DNA of 64,000 bases from positions 62,001 to 126,000 of the forward strand of contig NZ_JOFH01000010.1 of the NCBI RefSeq assembly GCF_000721235.1, read 5' to 3'. This document shows positions 45,487 to 55,038 of the stretch, piece by piece. The position numbers and the translations under genes are program-made. The notes beneath the pieces were generated by a model. That model was not told where the DNA came from and made no database searches. It worked only from the letters and a program-made list of their open reading frames with translations. Positions within the stretch are counted from its first letter, which is position 1. Every line of letters starts with the position of its first letter. The stretch is from Streptomyces olivaceus. Lineage in GTDB: Bacteria; Actinomycetota; Actinomycetes; Streptomycetales; Streptomycetaceae.

Positions 45487-45936
45487 TCACGTGCCGGGCC
45501 GCAGCTCCTCGGCCAGCCCGACGATGACCCCCGCCGGGCCCCGCAGGTAGCAGAGCAGGTAGCTGTCCTCGAACCGGGCGATCTCACCGACGAGTTCACC
45601 GCCGTGCGGGCGCAGCCGGGCCACGGTGTCCCCGAGGTCGTCGACGGCGAACATGACGCGGTGCGTGCCCAGGACGTTGTGCGGCCGCTCACGGGGCCCG
45701 TCGCTGATCGCGGTGGGGTTGTGGTATTCGGACAGCTCCAGCCGTCCGTGGCCGTCCGGCGTCCGGAGCATCGCGATGTCGCAGCGGACGCCGTCGAGGC
45801 CGGTGCACTGGTCGGCGAAGAGGCCCTCGACCTGGCTCCTGCCCTCCAGTTCCATACCGAGTTCCTCGAAGAACGCGACCGCGGCGTCCATGTCGTCGAC
45901 GACGATGCCGACGTTGTCCATCCGCTGAACCGCCAT
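45487..45936 (-). CDS. VOC-family protein, glyoxalase-like
   Basis: 149 residues. The first half begins MAVQRMDNVGIVVDDMDAAV then AFFEELGMELEG, and the second half HRVMFAVDDLGDTVARLRPH, the paired beta-alpha-beta-beta-beta units of the VOC superfamily. Candidate metal ligands are the early His/Glu positions, but I cannot assign a reaction. It is divergent from a TetR gene (start 46051), which may regulate it. Confidence 0.85.
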   Translation of the reverse strand: MAVQRMDNVGIVVDDMDAAVAFFEELGMELEGRSQVEGLFADQCTGLDGVRCDIAMLRTPDGHGRLELSEYHNPTAISDGPRERPHNVLGTHRVMFAVDDLGDTVARLRPHGGELVGEIARFEDSYLLCYLRGPAGVIVGLAEELRPGT

Positions 45937-46050
45937 GCCGGTCTCCTCTTCCCGTCCGGTGCGGCCGGGTGCGGCCGCTCAGCCCGACGATCCCACCAAA
46001 GCCACTGCGCCGCGGGCCGTCGGCGCCGAACGGACCGTACGCTGATGCGC

Positions 46051-46806
46051 ATGGGTGCCCAGAAGACCACCAAGCGGATGCCGCGCGCGGTCCGCGAGCA
46101 GCAGATGCTGGACGCGGCCGTGAGCGTCTTCGGACAGCGCGGTTACATGGCGGCGTCGATGGACGAGATCGCCGAACTCGCCGGCGTCTCCAAGCCGCTG
46201 GTCTACCTCTACCTGAACTCGAAGGACGACCTCTTCACCGCCTGCATCCGCCGCGAGGCCCGCGCCCTCACCGACGCGGTGCGGGCCGGGGTACGGCCGG
46301 GGCTCTCGGCCGACGGGCAACTCTGGTCGGGTCTGCGGGCGTTCTTCACCCACACCGCCCGGCACCCGGACGCCTGGCGGATGCTGCACCTGCACGCCCG
46401 TACGCACGGCGAGCGGTTCGCGGCCGAGGTCGCGGCGATGCGCGCGGACATCGTCGCGTTCGTGACGCAGCTCATCGCGGCGGCGGCCCGGGACGCGCAC
46501 CAGGACCCGCACCTGCCCGAGGGCGAGGTCGCGGGGCTGGCCGAGGCGCTGGTCGGGGCCGCCGAGTCGCTGGCCGACTGGGCGGGCGCCACCGAGGGCG
46601 TCGGCGCGAAGCAGGCGGCGGCGACCCTGATGAACTTCGCCTGGGCGGGCCTGGGCGACCTGATGGCGGGGCGGCCGTGGTCGCCGCCGGAGGAGGACCC
46701 CGACCCGGTCACCGAACCGGTCACCGACCCGGTCACCGAACCGGTCACCGACCCGGCTCCGGATGCCGCGCCGAAGCTCCGCCCCGTGGTTCAGGCTGCC
46801 GGATAG
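46051..46806 (+). CDS. TetR-family regulator next to fatty-acid module
   Basis: 251 residues. DNA-binding domain: AVREQQMLDAAVSVFGQRGY, MDEIAELAGVSKPLVYLYLN. The C-terminal part is a typical helical TetR domain (FTHTARHPDAWRMLHLHART). Start ATG 46051; an in-frame ATG two codons earlier at 46045 is equally possible. The last 40 residues carry a tandem Pro-Val-Thr-(Glu/Asp) repeat from a 24-bp DNA repeat. The 3' end overlaps the convergent MaoC gene by 16 bp. It is a candidate repressor of the adjacent htdX-fabG-thiolase genes. Confidence 0.88.
   Translation: MGAQKTTKRMPRAVREQQMLDAAVSVFGQRGYMAASMDEIAELAGVSKPLVYLYLNSKDDLFTACIRREARALTDAVRAGVRPGLSADGQLWSGLRAFFTHTARHPDAWRMLHLHARTHGERFAAEVAAMRADIVAFVTQLIAAAARDAHQDPHLPEGEVAGLAEALVGAAESLADWAGATEGVGAKQAAATLMNFAWAGLGDLMAGRPWSPPEEDPDPVTEPVTDPVTEPVTDPAPDAAPKLRPVVQAAG
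46702..46756. repeat. 24-bp tandem repeat in TetR gene
   Basis: GACCCGGTCACCGAACCGGT starts each of two perfect 24-bp units (46702-46725, 46726-46749), plus a partial third copy. Each unit encodes DPVTEPVT. The repeat sits in a low-complexity linker near the C-terminus and keeps the frame. Confidence 0.85.
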
Positions 46807-47750
46807 GGCGCCACCTCGCCGGACACGTGCAGCCGTCGGCCGTCTCCGCCGCGCATCTCGAAGCGGCCGTCCCCGGCCCCGTACGTCACGGTCCCCGGCA
46901 GCAGCACCGGCGCCCGGAACCGCGCCCGGACCGCGGCCGCGTCCGGTGTCCCGTGCTCGGCCAGGCACCGGGCCACGGTCCACATGCCGTGCGCGATGGC
47001 CCGCGGGAAGCCGAACAGGCGGGCGGTGAGCGGGTGCAGGTGGATGGGGTTGCGGTCACCGGACGCGGCCGCGTAGCGCCGCCCGACGTCACCGCCGAGG
47101 GGCCACTCGGCGAGGGCGGGCAGGGGTGCGGGCGGCTCGGCGGAGGGCTCCTCGGGAGCGTGCGCGGCGGTGGTGCGGTGCCGGGCGAGATAGGTGCTGC
47201 GGGACTCCCACACGGGGTCCGCGCCGGCCACCCCGGTCACCCCAGCCGTCCCGGCCACCCCAGCCGTCCCCGTCGCGCCCCGCGCGGACGCCGCGCCCCT
47301 TCCGGCCGCCGCGCCGGGGCGCACCTCCGTGACCACCGACGCCTCGGTCCCGCGCCGGTGGGCGGCCAGGCCCTCGACGTACACGCTGAGTTCGTACGTG
47401 CCGGTCGCGGGCATCGGGGCGCGCCGGGTGACGGTGATCGACGTGTGGACGAGGCCGAGCAGGGGCAGTGGGAAGTCCCGGCCGCTCATCAGGCGCATGG
47501 CCAGCGGGAAGCCGAGGACGTGCGGGTACGTGACCGGGAGGGCGTCCGCGCCGGTCGCGAAACCGCAGACCCGCTCGTAGGCCGCCAGCTTCGCCAGGTC
47601 GATGCGCAGGCCGGGCAGGACGAGGCGGGTGCGGGGGAAGTCCGCGTCGGAGCGGGGGCGTTTGAGGGGCGAGAGCAGGGCGCCGCGGGCGAGGAGCGGG
47701 GCGAGGGCGGGCGCGCCGGTGAGGGTGGCGGCGGGCGTCGTCGTGGTCAT
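46791..47750 (-). CDS. MaoC-like (R)-3-hydroxyacyl thioester dehydratase, HtdX-like
   Basis: 319 residues, double hot-dog. The hydratase-2 motif is in the C-terminal half: YAAASGDRNPIHLHPLTARL followed by FGFPRAIAHGMWTVARCLAE, with the catalytic Asp and His. The N-terminal half starts LKRPRSDADFPRTRLVLPGL. A Gly/Ala-rich linker (TGTAGVAGTAGVTGVAGADP) separates the halves. It hydrates or dehydrates trans-2-enoyl/3-hydroxyacyl chains. It is coupled to the FabG4-like gene by ATGA, the same pairing as mycobacterial HtdX-FabG4 (Rv0241c-Rv0242c). Confidence 0.87.
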   Translation of the reverse strand: MTTTTPAATLTGAPALAPLLARGALLSPLKRPRSDADFPRTRLVLPGLRIDLAKLAAYERVCGFATGADALPVTYPHVLGFPLAMRLMSGRDFPLPLLGLVHTSITVTRRAPMPATGTYELSVYVEGLAAHRRGTEASVVTEVRPGAAAGRGAASARGATGTAGVAGTAGVTGVAGADPVWESRSTYLARHRTTAAHAPEEPSAEPPAPLPALAEWPLGGDVGRRYAAASGDRNPIHLHPLTARLFGFPRAIAHGMWTVARCLAEHGTPDAAAVRARFRAPVLLPGTVTYGAGDGRFEMRGGDGRRLHVSGEVAPYPAA

Positions 47751-49078
47751 CACGCCCCCAGCAGGCTCTGGCCGCAGACCCGGACGACCTGGCCGTTGAC
47801 GGCGCCGGAGGCCGGGTGGGCGAGCCAGGCGATGGTGCGGGCGACGTCGACGGGGAGGCCGCCCTGGGCGAGGGAGCTCATGCGGCGGCCGGCCTCGCGG
47901 ATGAGGAGGGGGACCGCCGCGGTCATCCTGGTCTCGATGAAGCCCGGCGCCACCGCGTTCACCGTCACCCCGTGCCCGGCGAGCGCGCGCGGCGCGAGGG
48001 AGCGGACCAGGCCGACGACGCCGGCCTTGCTGGCGCCGTAGTTGGTCTGGCCCGCGTTGCCCGCGAGCCCGGCGATCGAGGCCGTGGCCACGATCCGCCC
48101 GCCCCGGTTGACCGCGCCCGCCGCGAGCAGCGCGTCGGTGGTGCGCAGGACGCCGGCGAGGTTGACGTCGAGGACGGAACTCCAGCGGTCGGCGTCCATG
48201 TTGACCAGGCGCCGGTCGCGGGTGATGCCGGCGTTGTGGACCAGGACGTCGAGCCCGCCGGGGACGGCGGCGGCGATGCGCTCGCCCGCGTCGGCCGCCG
48301 TGATGTCGAGGGCGAGGGCGGTGCCGCCGAGGCGTTCGGCGGCCCGGCGTGCCTCGTCCTCCGCCTGCGGCACGTCGAGGACGACGACCTGGGCGCCCTG
48401 CCCGGCCAGCGTCTCGGCGACCGCCGCGCCGATGCCGCGCGCGGCGCCGGTGACGAGGGCGGTGCGTCCGGCGAGGGGGAGTTCCCAGTCGTCCGGGGCG
48501 GTGATGCCGCCGTCGGCCGCCGCGTCCGTCGCCTCCCCCGCCGCCGTCCCGACCTCGATCACCTGCCCGCTGACGAAGGCGGAGGCGGGGGAGAGGAGGA
48601 AGCGGAGGGTGGACTCGGCGGCGACCGCGTCGGCACCGGTGACCCGGACGAGGTTGACGGTCCTGCCCCGCCCGATCTCCTTGCCGAGCGAGCGGGTGAA
48701 GCCCTCCAACGCCTGCTGGGCGGCGGCCTGGTGGTGGTCGGCGGCCTCGGGCGGGGTGCCGAGCACCACGACGCGCCCGCCGGTCGTGACGGACCGCACG
48801 ACGGGATGCAGGGCGGCGTGCACCTCGGCGAGCGCGTCGACGTCCCGTACGCCGGTGGCGTCGAGGACGACGGCGGCGGGCCGGCCGTTCTCGTCGGCGG
48901 CGAGGCCGGTGCGGGCCAGGACGGGGGCGAGGCCGAGGTCGCTCTTCCCGGCCGTGAGGTGCAGCAGGCCGCCGTCGAGGGCGTCGCGCCGCAGCGGCGC
49001 GGGCTGCGGCAGGCCGAGCCGGCGGGTGAGGAAACGGCCCGGTGCGGTGCCGGTGAAGCTGAGATAGCGGTCGGCCAT
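47750..49078 (-). CDS. fabG: High-molecular-weight 3-oxoacyl reductase, FabG4-like
   Basis: 442 residues, about twice the length of a simple FabG. Residues 1-200 are a degenerate nucleotide-fold domain, and 205-442 a complete SDR: RTALVTGAARGIGAAVAETL, HNAGITRDR (NAG), ATASIAG (Ser), TNYGASKAG (Tyr-x3-Lys). This two-domain layout is that of mycobacterial FabG4, which uses NADH on 3-oxoacyl-CoA. The stop overlaps the MaoC-like start. It is divergent from a thiolase, with two palindromes between. Confidence 0.92.
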   Translation of the reverse strand: MADRYLSFTGTAPGRFLTRRLGLPQPAPLRRDALDGGLLHLTAGKSDLGLAPVLARTGLAADENGRPAAVVLDATGVRDVDALAEVHAALHPVVRSVTTGGRVVVLGTPPEAADHHQAAAQQALEGFTRSLGKEIGRGRTVNLVRVTGADAVAAESTLRFLLSPASAFVSGQVIEVGTAAGEATDAAADGGITAPDDWELPLAGRTALVTGAARGIGAAVAETLAGQGAQVVVLDVPQAEDEARRAAERLGGTALALDITAADAGERIAAAVPGGLDVLVHNAGITRDRRLVNMDADRWSSVLDVNLAGVLRTTDALLAAGAVNRGGRIVATASIAGLAGNAGQTNYGASKAGVVGLVRSLAPRALAGHGVTVNAVAPGFIETRMTAAVPLLIREAGRRMSSLAQGGLPVDVARTIAWLAHPASGAVNGQVVRVCGQSLLGA

Positions 49079-49110
49079 GTCCTGATCTCCCCAACGGTTG
49101 CCGCGCTCTA

Positions 49111-49140
49111 CTTACTCTGGAGTAAGGTTACCGGAGGTAA
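49111..49140. promoter_or_regulatory. Palindrome pair in the fabG/thiolase divergent promoter
   Basis: CTTACTC-TG-GAGTAAG (49111-49126) is a perfect 7-bp inverted repeat, and TTACC-GGA-GGTAA (49128-49140) follows at once, overlapping a GGAGG. The first has the shape of a TetR-type operator in a 92-bp gap between divergent beta-oxidation-like genes. The TetR protein encoded next to this module is the natural candidate to bind it. Confidence 0.65.
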
Positions 49141-49144
49141 TCCT

Positions 49145-49174
49145 ATGGCACGGGTGAGGAGCAGGTCGAGATGA
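49145..49174 (+). CDS. Possible 9-residue leader frame coupled to thiolase
   Basis: ATG 49145 to TGA 49174 encodes MARVRSRSR. It has a good GGAGG (49133-49137) 7 bases upstream and its stop overlaps the thiolase start (ATGA at 49171-49174). The thiolase has its own GAGGAG (49156-49161), so this frame may be chance; its basic composition and perfect spacing make it worth recording. Confidence 0.25.
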   Translation: MARVRSRSR

Positions 49175-50457
49175 GCCCATCGGCACCGGGGTCGACGCGC
49201 CGCGTCGCGGTCATCGGCGGAGCACGCGTCCCCTTCGCCCGTTCCGACGGGCCGTACGCCACCGCCTCCAACCAGGAGATGCTCACCGCCGCCCTCGGCG
49301 GCCTGGTCGAGCGGTACGGCCTCGAAGGGCCGGGCGCCGTCGGCGAGTTCGTGGCCGGCGCGGTCCTCAAGCACAGCCGCGACTTCAACCTCGCCCGCGA
49401 GACGGTGCTCGGCTCCGCCCTGGACCCGCGCACGCCCGCGTACGACATCCAGCAGGCCTGCGGCACCGGCCTCCAGGCCGTGATCGCCGCCGCCAACAAG
49501 ATCGCCCTGGGGCAGACGGAGTCGGCGGTCGCGGGCGGTGCCGACACCGCGAGCGACGCCCCGCTCGGCGTCAACGACCGCCTGCGCCGCATCCTCCTGG
49601 AGGCCCGCCGGGCGAAGTCCCTCGGCGGCCGGGCCAAGGCCCTGGCCGGGATCCGCCCGGGCCACCTGGTCCCCGACATCCCGCGCAACGCCGAACCGCG
49701 CACCGGCCTGTCGATGGGCGAGCACGCCGCGGTGACCGCCCGGGCCTGGGGCATCGCCCGCGAGGACCAGGACGCGCTGGCGGCGACGAGCCACCGGCGG
49801 CTGGCGGCGGCCTACGAACGCGGCCTGTTCCAGGACCTGGTGGTCCCCTTCCGGGACCTGGCCCGGGACCAGAACCTGCGCCCGGGCTCGACGGTGGAGA
49901 AACTGGCCGCCCTCAAGCCCGTGTTCGGACTCGACGCCCCCGGCCCCACGATGACCGCGGGGAACTCGACACCCCTGACGGACGGCGCGGCCACCGTGCT
50001 GCTGGCGAGCGAGGAGTGGGCCGAGGCCCGGGGCCTCGAACCGCTCGCGTACCTCACGGCGTACGAGACGGCGGCCGTGGACTTCGTCGGCGGCGACGTG
50101 GCGGGCGGCGAGGACGGGCTGCTGATGGCCCCGGCGTACGCCGTCCCGCGGATGCTGGAGCGGGCCGGCCTCGGCATCGAGGACTTCGACCTCGTCGAGA
50201 TCCACGAGGCGTTCGCGTCCCAGGTCCTCGCGACGCTCTCCGCCTGGGAGAAGCGGGGCCTGGCGCCCGTGGACCGGGACCGGCTCAACGTGGCGGGCTC
50301 CTCCCTCGCCACCGGCCACCCCTTCGCCGCCACCGGCGCCCGGATCGTGGCGACGCTGGCCACGCTGCTCGCCGAGCGGGAGGGCCCGGGGCGCGGCCTG
50401 ATCTCCGTCTGCGCGGCGGGCGGACAGGGCGTCACGGCCATACTGGAACGAACGTGA
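49171..50457 (+). CDS. Acetyl-CoA acyltransferase (thiolase), FadA2/FadI-like
   Basis: 428 residues. Catalytic features: the acyl-accepting cysteine in YDIQQACGTGLQAVIAAANK, the base/His region in VEIHEAFASQVLATLSAWEK, SSLATGHPFAATGARIVATL, and the second cysteine in ISVCAAGGQGVTAILE. It performs thiolytic cleavage of 3-oxoacyl-CoA or the reverse condensation. ATG 49171. The divergent placement with FabG4- and HtdX-like genes mirrors the mycobacterial fadA2-fabG4-htdX locus. Confidence 0.94.
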   Translation: MSPSAPGSTRRVAVIGGARVPFARSDGPYATASNQEMLTAALGGLVERYGLEGPGAVGEFVAGAVLKHSRDFNLARETVLGSALDPRTPAYDIQQACGTGLQAVIAAANKIALGQTESAVAGGADTASDAPLGVNDRLRRILLEARRAKSLGGRAKALAGIRPGHLVPDIPRNAEPRTGLSMGEHAAVTARAWGIAREDQDALAATSHRRLAAAYERGLFQDLVVPFRDLARDQNLRPGSTVEKLAALKPVFGLDAPGPTMTAGNSTPLTDGAATVLLASEEWAEARGLEPLAYLTAYETAAVDFVGGDVAGGEDGLLMAPAYAVPRMLERAGLGIEDFDLVEIHEAFASQVLATLSAWEKRGLAPVDRDRLNVAGSSLATGHPFAATGARIVATLATLLAEREGPGRGLISVCAAGGQGVTAILERT

Positions 50458-50732
50458 CCTACCCTCAGGTAACCCCCGAGCTTGCACACACCCGACGCGG
50501 GACCGCCCCCGAACACGCACCAACTTTCCACTCCGGCGCCGTACGATCCCGAGACTGACCGCCGGTGACTCCCCCTGTCCGCGGAGCCCGGCGGTGGACG
50601 CCTCGGCGCACGGGACGGGGATGAACGCACCGGCGCGCGAGGCACGTACGTCATGCAGCAGAGCACAGCAGCGACAGCAGAAGCAGTCCTTGCTGGAAGC
50701 AGTGACCTTGCTGCACGTCCCAGGAGCCGCCC

Positions 50733-52658
50733 GTGTCCACCCCGCTTCCGTCCTTCGCCGCATCCGCCGCCTACGCCGACTCGCCCGGTCCCACCCTGGT
50801 GGCGCCCGAGACCCGGCGGCTGGACGGAGCGGTGCGGGAGGCCTACGTACCGCCGTTCGCCCCGCCGGTGCGCCGCGGGTCCCTCGCCGACCTGCCCTTC
50901 GACAACGCGGCCGCGGTGCCGGACCAGGTGGTCCTCAGCCGCCGCTCGCCGGACGGCGACTGGTCCGACGTCACGGCGGCGGAGTTCGCCGCGCAGGTCC
51001 TGGCGGTGGCCAAGGGCATGATCGGGGAGGGCCTGATGCCGGGCGACCGCATCGCGGTCATGGCGCGGACGACGTACGAGTGGACGCTCCTCGACTTCGC
51101 CGCGTGGGCGGCCGGCCTGGTCACCGTCCCGATCTACCCGACCTCCTCCCTCTTCCAGACCCGCTGGATCCTCCAGGACTCCGGCGCCGTCACCCTGGTC
51201 ACCGAGACCACCGCGCAGGCCGCCGCGCTCGGTCCCGAAATGGACCGCATCCCCGACCTGAAACACCTGTGGGTGATGGAGAAGGGTCACGTGGAGCGCC
51301 TGGCCGAGCTGGGCGGGCGGCTGCACGACGCCGAGGTGGAGGTGCGCCGCGGCATGCTCGGCCCGGGCACCCTGGCCACCCTGATCTACACCTCCGGCAC
51401 CACCGGCCGCCCCAAGGGCTGCGTCCTGAGCCACGGCAACTTCTTCGCCGAGGTCGACAACGCGATCGAACTGCTCTACCCCGTCTTCAAGGCGGAGACC
51501 GGCGAGGAACCCTCGATCCTGCTCTTCCTCCCCATGTCCCACGTCTTCGGCCGCATGGTCGCCGTGGCCTGCGTCCGCGCCCGGGTGCGCCTGGGGCACG
51601 CGCCGAGCCTGAAGCCGGACGACCTGCTCCCCGACCTGGCCGCCTTCCGCCCGACCTGCCTCCTGACCATCCCGTACATGCTGGAGAAGGTCTTCAACAC
51701 CGCCCGCGCCAAGGCCGAGTCCGGCGGCCGGGCCACCTCCTTCGACCGCGCCGCCTCGGTGGCGGTGCGCTACGGCGAGGCCAAGGAGGCCCGCCAGACC
51801 GGCACCGGCAGCGGTCCCGGCCGGGGCCTGCGCACCGCCCGCTCCCTCTACGACCCCCTCGTCTACCGCAAGATACGCAACGCGATGGGCGGCCGGGTCA
51901 AGTACGCCATCTGCGGCGGCTCCCCGCTCGGCCGCCGCCTGGCCGCCTTCTACGCCGGGGCCGGCATCGACATCTTCGAGGGCTACGGCCTCACCGAGAC
52001 GACCGCCGCGGCCACCGTGACGCCGCCCCTCCAGCCGCGCCTGGGCACCGTCGGCTGGCCGCTGCCCGGCACCCGCATCCGCATCGCCGCCGACGGCGAG
52101 GTCCTCGTCGCGGGCGACCAGGTCCTGCACGGCTACTGGGACCCCCAGGCGGGCGTCGTCCCGGCCGCCCCCGACGGCTGGTTCGCCACCGGCGACATCG
52201 GCAGCCTGGACGACGAGGGCTATCTGACGATCACCGGCCGCAAGAAGGAACTGCTGATCACCGCGGGCGGCAAGAGCGTGGCTCCGGCCCCGCTGGAGAA
52301 CTGGCTGCGCTCCCACCCCCTCGTCTCCCAGTGCATGGTCCTCGGCGACCGCCGCCCCTACGTCTGCGCCCTGTTCACCCTCGACCCCGACGGCGTCACC
52401 CACTGGCGCCGCATGAACGGCAAGCACCCGGTGCCGCCGGAACTGCTGACCGACGACGAGGACGTCCACGCGGTGCTCCAGCGCGCGGTCGACGAGGCCA
52501 ACAAGCTGGTCTCCCGCCCGGAGTCCATCCGCCGCTTCGCCGTCCTGCCCAGGGACTTCACCGAGTGGGAGGGCCACCTGACCCCCTCGATGAAGCTCCG
52601 GCGCGAGACGATCATGCGGGACTTCGCGGGGGTGGTGGACGGGCTGTACGAGGGGTAG
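50733..52658 (+). CDS. Long-chain fatty acyl-CoA synthetase (FadD-type)
   Basis: 641 residues of the ANL adenylation superfamily. Motifs are the P-loop LIYTSGTTGRPKGCVLSHGN near residue 215, the Thr/Glu motif GYGLTETTAAATVTP, GDIGSLDDEGYLTITGRKKE and the final Lys region TPSMKLRRETIMRDF. It activates fatty acids as adenylates and transfers them to CoA. GTG 50733 is the start. It follows the thiolase by 275 bp in the same direction; this gap (50458-50732) shows no supported gene. Confidence 0.93.
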   Translation: MSTPLPSFAASAAYADSPGPTLVAPETRRLDGAVREAYVPPFAPPVRRGSLADLPFDNAAAVPDQVVLSRRSPDGDWSDVTAAEFAAQVLAVAKGMIGEGLMPGDRIAVMARTTYEWTLLDFAAWAAGLVTVPIYPTSSLFQTRWILQDSGAVTLVTETTAQAAALGPEMDRIPDLKHLWVMEKGHVERLAELGGRLHDAEVEVRRGMLGPGTLATLIYTSGTTGRPKGCVLSHGNFFAEVDNAIELLYPVFKAETGEEPSILLFLPMSHVFGRMVAVACVRARVRLGHAPSLKPDDLLPDLAAFRPTCLLTIPYMLEKVFNTARAKAESGGRATSFDRAASVAVRYGEAKEARQTGTGSGPGRGLRTARSLYDPLVYRKIRNAMGGRVKYAICGGSPLGRRLAAFYAGAGIDIFEGYGLTETTAAATVTPPLQPRLGTVGWPLPGTRIRIAADGEVLVAGDQVLHGYWDPQAGVVPAAPDGWFATGDIGSLDDEGYLTITGRKKELLITAGGKSVAPAPLENWLRSHPLVSQCMVLGDRRPYVCALFTLDPDGVTHWRRMNGKHPVPPELLTDDEDVHAVLQRAVDEANKLVSRPESIRRFAVLPRDFTEWEGHLTPSMKLRRETIMRDFAGVVDGLYEG

Positions 52659-52686
52659 CCCGCTCCGGGGATCCCCGGCTTCGGGT

Positions 52687-52790
52687 TCCTGGCCGTGGGG
52701 TCCCGGCTGTCGGGTCCGGGTCGTGGGGTCCTGGCCGTGGGGGCTCGGCTGTCGGGTCCGGGTCGTGGTCCTGGCCGCGGGGTCCTGGTC
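52687..52790. repeat. Tandem 42-bp repeat downstream of acyl-CoA synthetase
   Basis: The unit starting TCCTGGCCGTGG begins at 52687 and again at 52729 (42 bp on), and a partial, slightly diverged third copy starts at 52769. It is fully intergenic between the convergent synthetase and methyltransferase genes and has no strong single hairpin, so a role is not evident. Confidence 0.7.
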
Positions 52791-52806
52791 GGGGAGGTAT
52801 CCGGCC

Positions 52807-53463
52807 TCAGCGCCGGGCGATGAGACAGGCCTGCGGGACCTTCGCGGAGGCGTCGCCCTCCTGTATGCGCACCGTCCGCGACAGCACCGTGAACCCGGCC
52901 TCCTCCAGCAGCCCGGCCATCGGCTCCGGCCGCCGCCGCTCGAAGTCCAGGGCGACCGGATGACCCCACGGACGGTCGTGGTGCTGTGGCTCGTCCCCGA
53001 CCTGGAACCCGACGAGCAGGTGCCCGCCCGGCGCCAGCACGCGCCGCACCTCACCGAAGAGGTCCGGCAGCCGCTCCCACGGCGTGTGGATCGACGAGTA
53101 CCAGGAGACGGCCCCCGCGAGCGCTCCGTCGGGCAGGTCCAGCTCCATCATCGACCCCCGCTCGAACCGCAGCCCCGGATTCTCACGGCGCGCGATCTCC
53201 AGCATCGACGCGGACAGGTCGAGCCCGAAGACCCGCAGACCCAGCGACGCGAGGTACCCGGTGACCAGGCCGGGCCCGCAGCCCAGGTCGGCCACCCGCC
53301 CCTCCGTCCCCACCAGCTCGGCGAAGGCGCCCAGCAGCGCCCGGTCCAGCGGGGCGTCGGCGAGCACGGTGCGGAAGCGGTCGTGGTAGTCCTCGGCGAC
53401 CGCGTCGTAGAAGGTCCGGGTGGTGGCCACGAAGGCGGGATCGGTCATGTCGGGAACGGTCAT
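52807..53463 (-). CDS. SAM-dependent class I methyltransferase
   Basis: 218 residues. SAM-binding motif I is RVADLGCGPGLVTGYLASLG near residue 56, motif II GLDLSASMLEIARRENPGLR, and a late RVLAPGGHLLVGFQ. The overall length and C-terminal insert resemble UbiE/methyltransferase-11 types acting on small molecules. The substrate is not evident. It is transcribed leftward alone, ending near the tandem repeat. Confidence 0.88.
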   Translation of the reverse strand: MTVPDMTDPAFVATTRTFYDAVAEDYHDRFRTVLADAPLDRALLGAFAELVGTEGRVADLGCGPGLVTGYLASLGLRVFGLDLSASMLEIARRENPGLRFERGSMMELDLPDGALAGAVSWYSSIHTPWERLPDLFGEVRRVLAPGGHLLVGFQVGDEPQHHDRPWGHPVALDFERRRPEPMAGLLEEAGFTVLSRTVRIQEGDASAKVPQACLIARR

Positions 53464-53568
53464 GACGGTACCCTAGCGGCGGCCACTGACATGGGCCCCA
53501 GCGACGGCCACTGACACCGGTGCGGGCGGGAAGCCGCGTAGAACTCGTGAAAAGGGCCGAAAAGGGCA

Positions 53569-53601
53569 GGAGCCCCGTCGCCGAAACCGGCGCGGGGCTC
53601 C
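53569..53601 (-). terminator. Rho-independent-like terminator of the cold-shock gene
   Basis: GGAGCCCCG (53569-53577) pairs with CGGGGCTCC (53593-53601), and inner bases CGCCG/CCGGCG extend the stem around an AAA loop. Read leftward, transcription passes the stem into CCCTTTTCGGCCCTTTTC, giving two U runs. It begins 18 bp past the cspA stop. Confidence 0.85.
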
Positions 53602-53618
53602 TTGGGTACTGCTGTCAA

Positions 53619-53822
53619 TCAGACAGGAGTGACATTCTCCGCCTGCGGGCCCTTCGGACCCTGCGTGACGTCGAAGGACACCTGCTGGTTCTCCTCGAGG
53701 GAACGGAATCCCTGAGCGTTGATCGCGGAGTAGTGGACGAAGACGTCCGGGCCGCCGCCTTCCTGGGCGATGAAACCAAAGCCCTTTTCGGCGTTGAACC
53801 ACTTCACGGTTCCGGTAGCCAT
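53619..53822 (-). CDS. cspA: Cold-shock protein CspA family
   Basis: 67 residues, the standard length. Both RNA-binding motifs are present: [15 protein letters not shown] (RNP1-type KGFGFI) and DVFVHYSAI (RNP2). It is a single-stranded nucleic acid chaperone. The start ATG 53822 has GGAGG 4 bases upstream. Its transcript has a long 5' leader (see next entry) and a clear terminator. It lies divergent from mqnA. Confidence 0.97.
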   Translation of the reverse strand: MATGTVKWFNAEKGFGFIAQEGGGPDVFVHYSAINAQGFRSLEENQQVSFDVTQGPKGPQAENVTPV

Positions 53823-54010
53823 AAGCCCTCCTTGGGCCCAAAGGGTTGCCCTGCTCCAGAACCAGCAAGTGTGAAGATGTTAAATTCCGCACAACTGCAT
53901 ACGCCTGAGAACGACGAGAGCCCGCGGTCACATGCTCCGCAGGCTCTGTACTGCAAGGGAAACCAAACTGCAACTTGCTGTGAGCCTAGCACGCAGGCCC
54001 CCCGGCGCAA
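53823..54010 (-). promoter_or_regulatory. cspA promoter and long structured 5' leader
   Basis: Reading leftward: TTGCGC (54010-54005), 16-bp spacer, TAGGCT (53988-53983) make a plausible promoter, giving a leader of about 150 bases. It contains a 10-bp stem, GAGCCCGCGG (53919-53928) with CCGCAGGCTC (53938-53947), one mismatch. A second, self-complementary TTGGGCCCAA (53832-53841) lies immediately before the ribosome site GGAGG (53827-53831). Long folded leaders are typical of cold-shock mRNAs. The leader length is inferred from the promoter guess. Confidence 0.6.
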
Positions 54011-54105
54011 CAGAGGCCAAGATCACTTCACCTGAACGTTTGAACAACTGCGCCGTTCGGCTGACCCCGGGGGTCGGGGCCGGGCCGATACACAGGGAGG
54101 TCTAG

Positions 54106-54963
<858 letters not shown>

Positions 54964-55038
54964 CGCGCCCGGGGTGCCCCTCGCGGCGGCCCACTACCCT
55001 GCTGGCAGACACCGGCGTACGGGGGAGGGGTGGACGCC

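Noticed and set aside
50622..50732. Short Gln-rich frames before the acyl-CoA synthetase
   Set aside because: They run out of frame into the synthetase gene and have composition of untranslated leader DNA.
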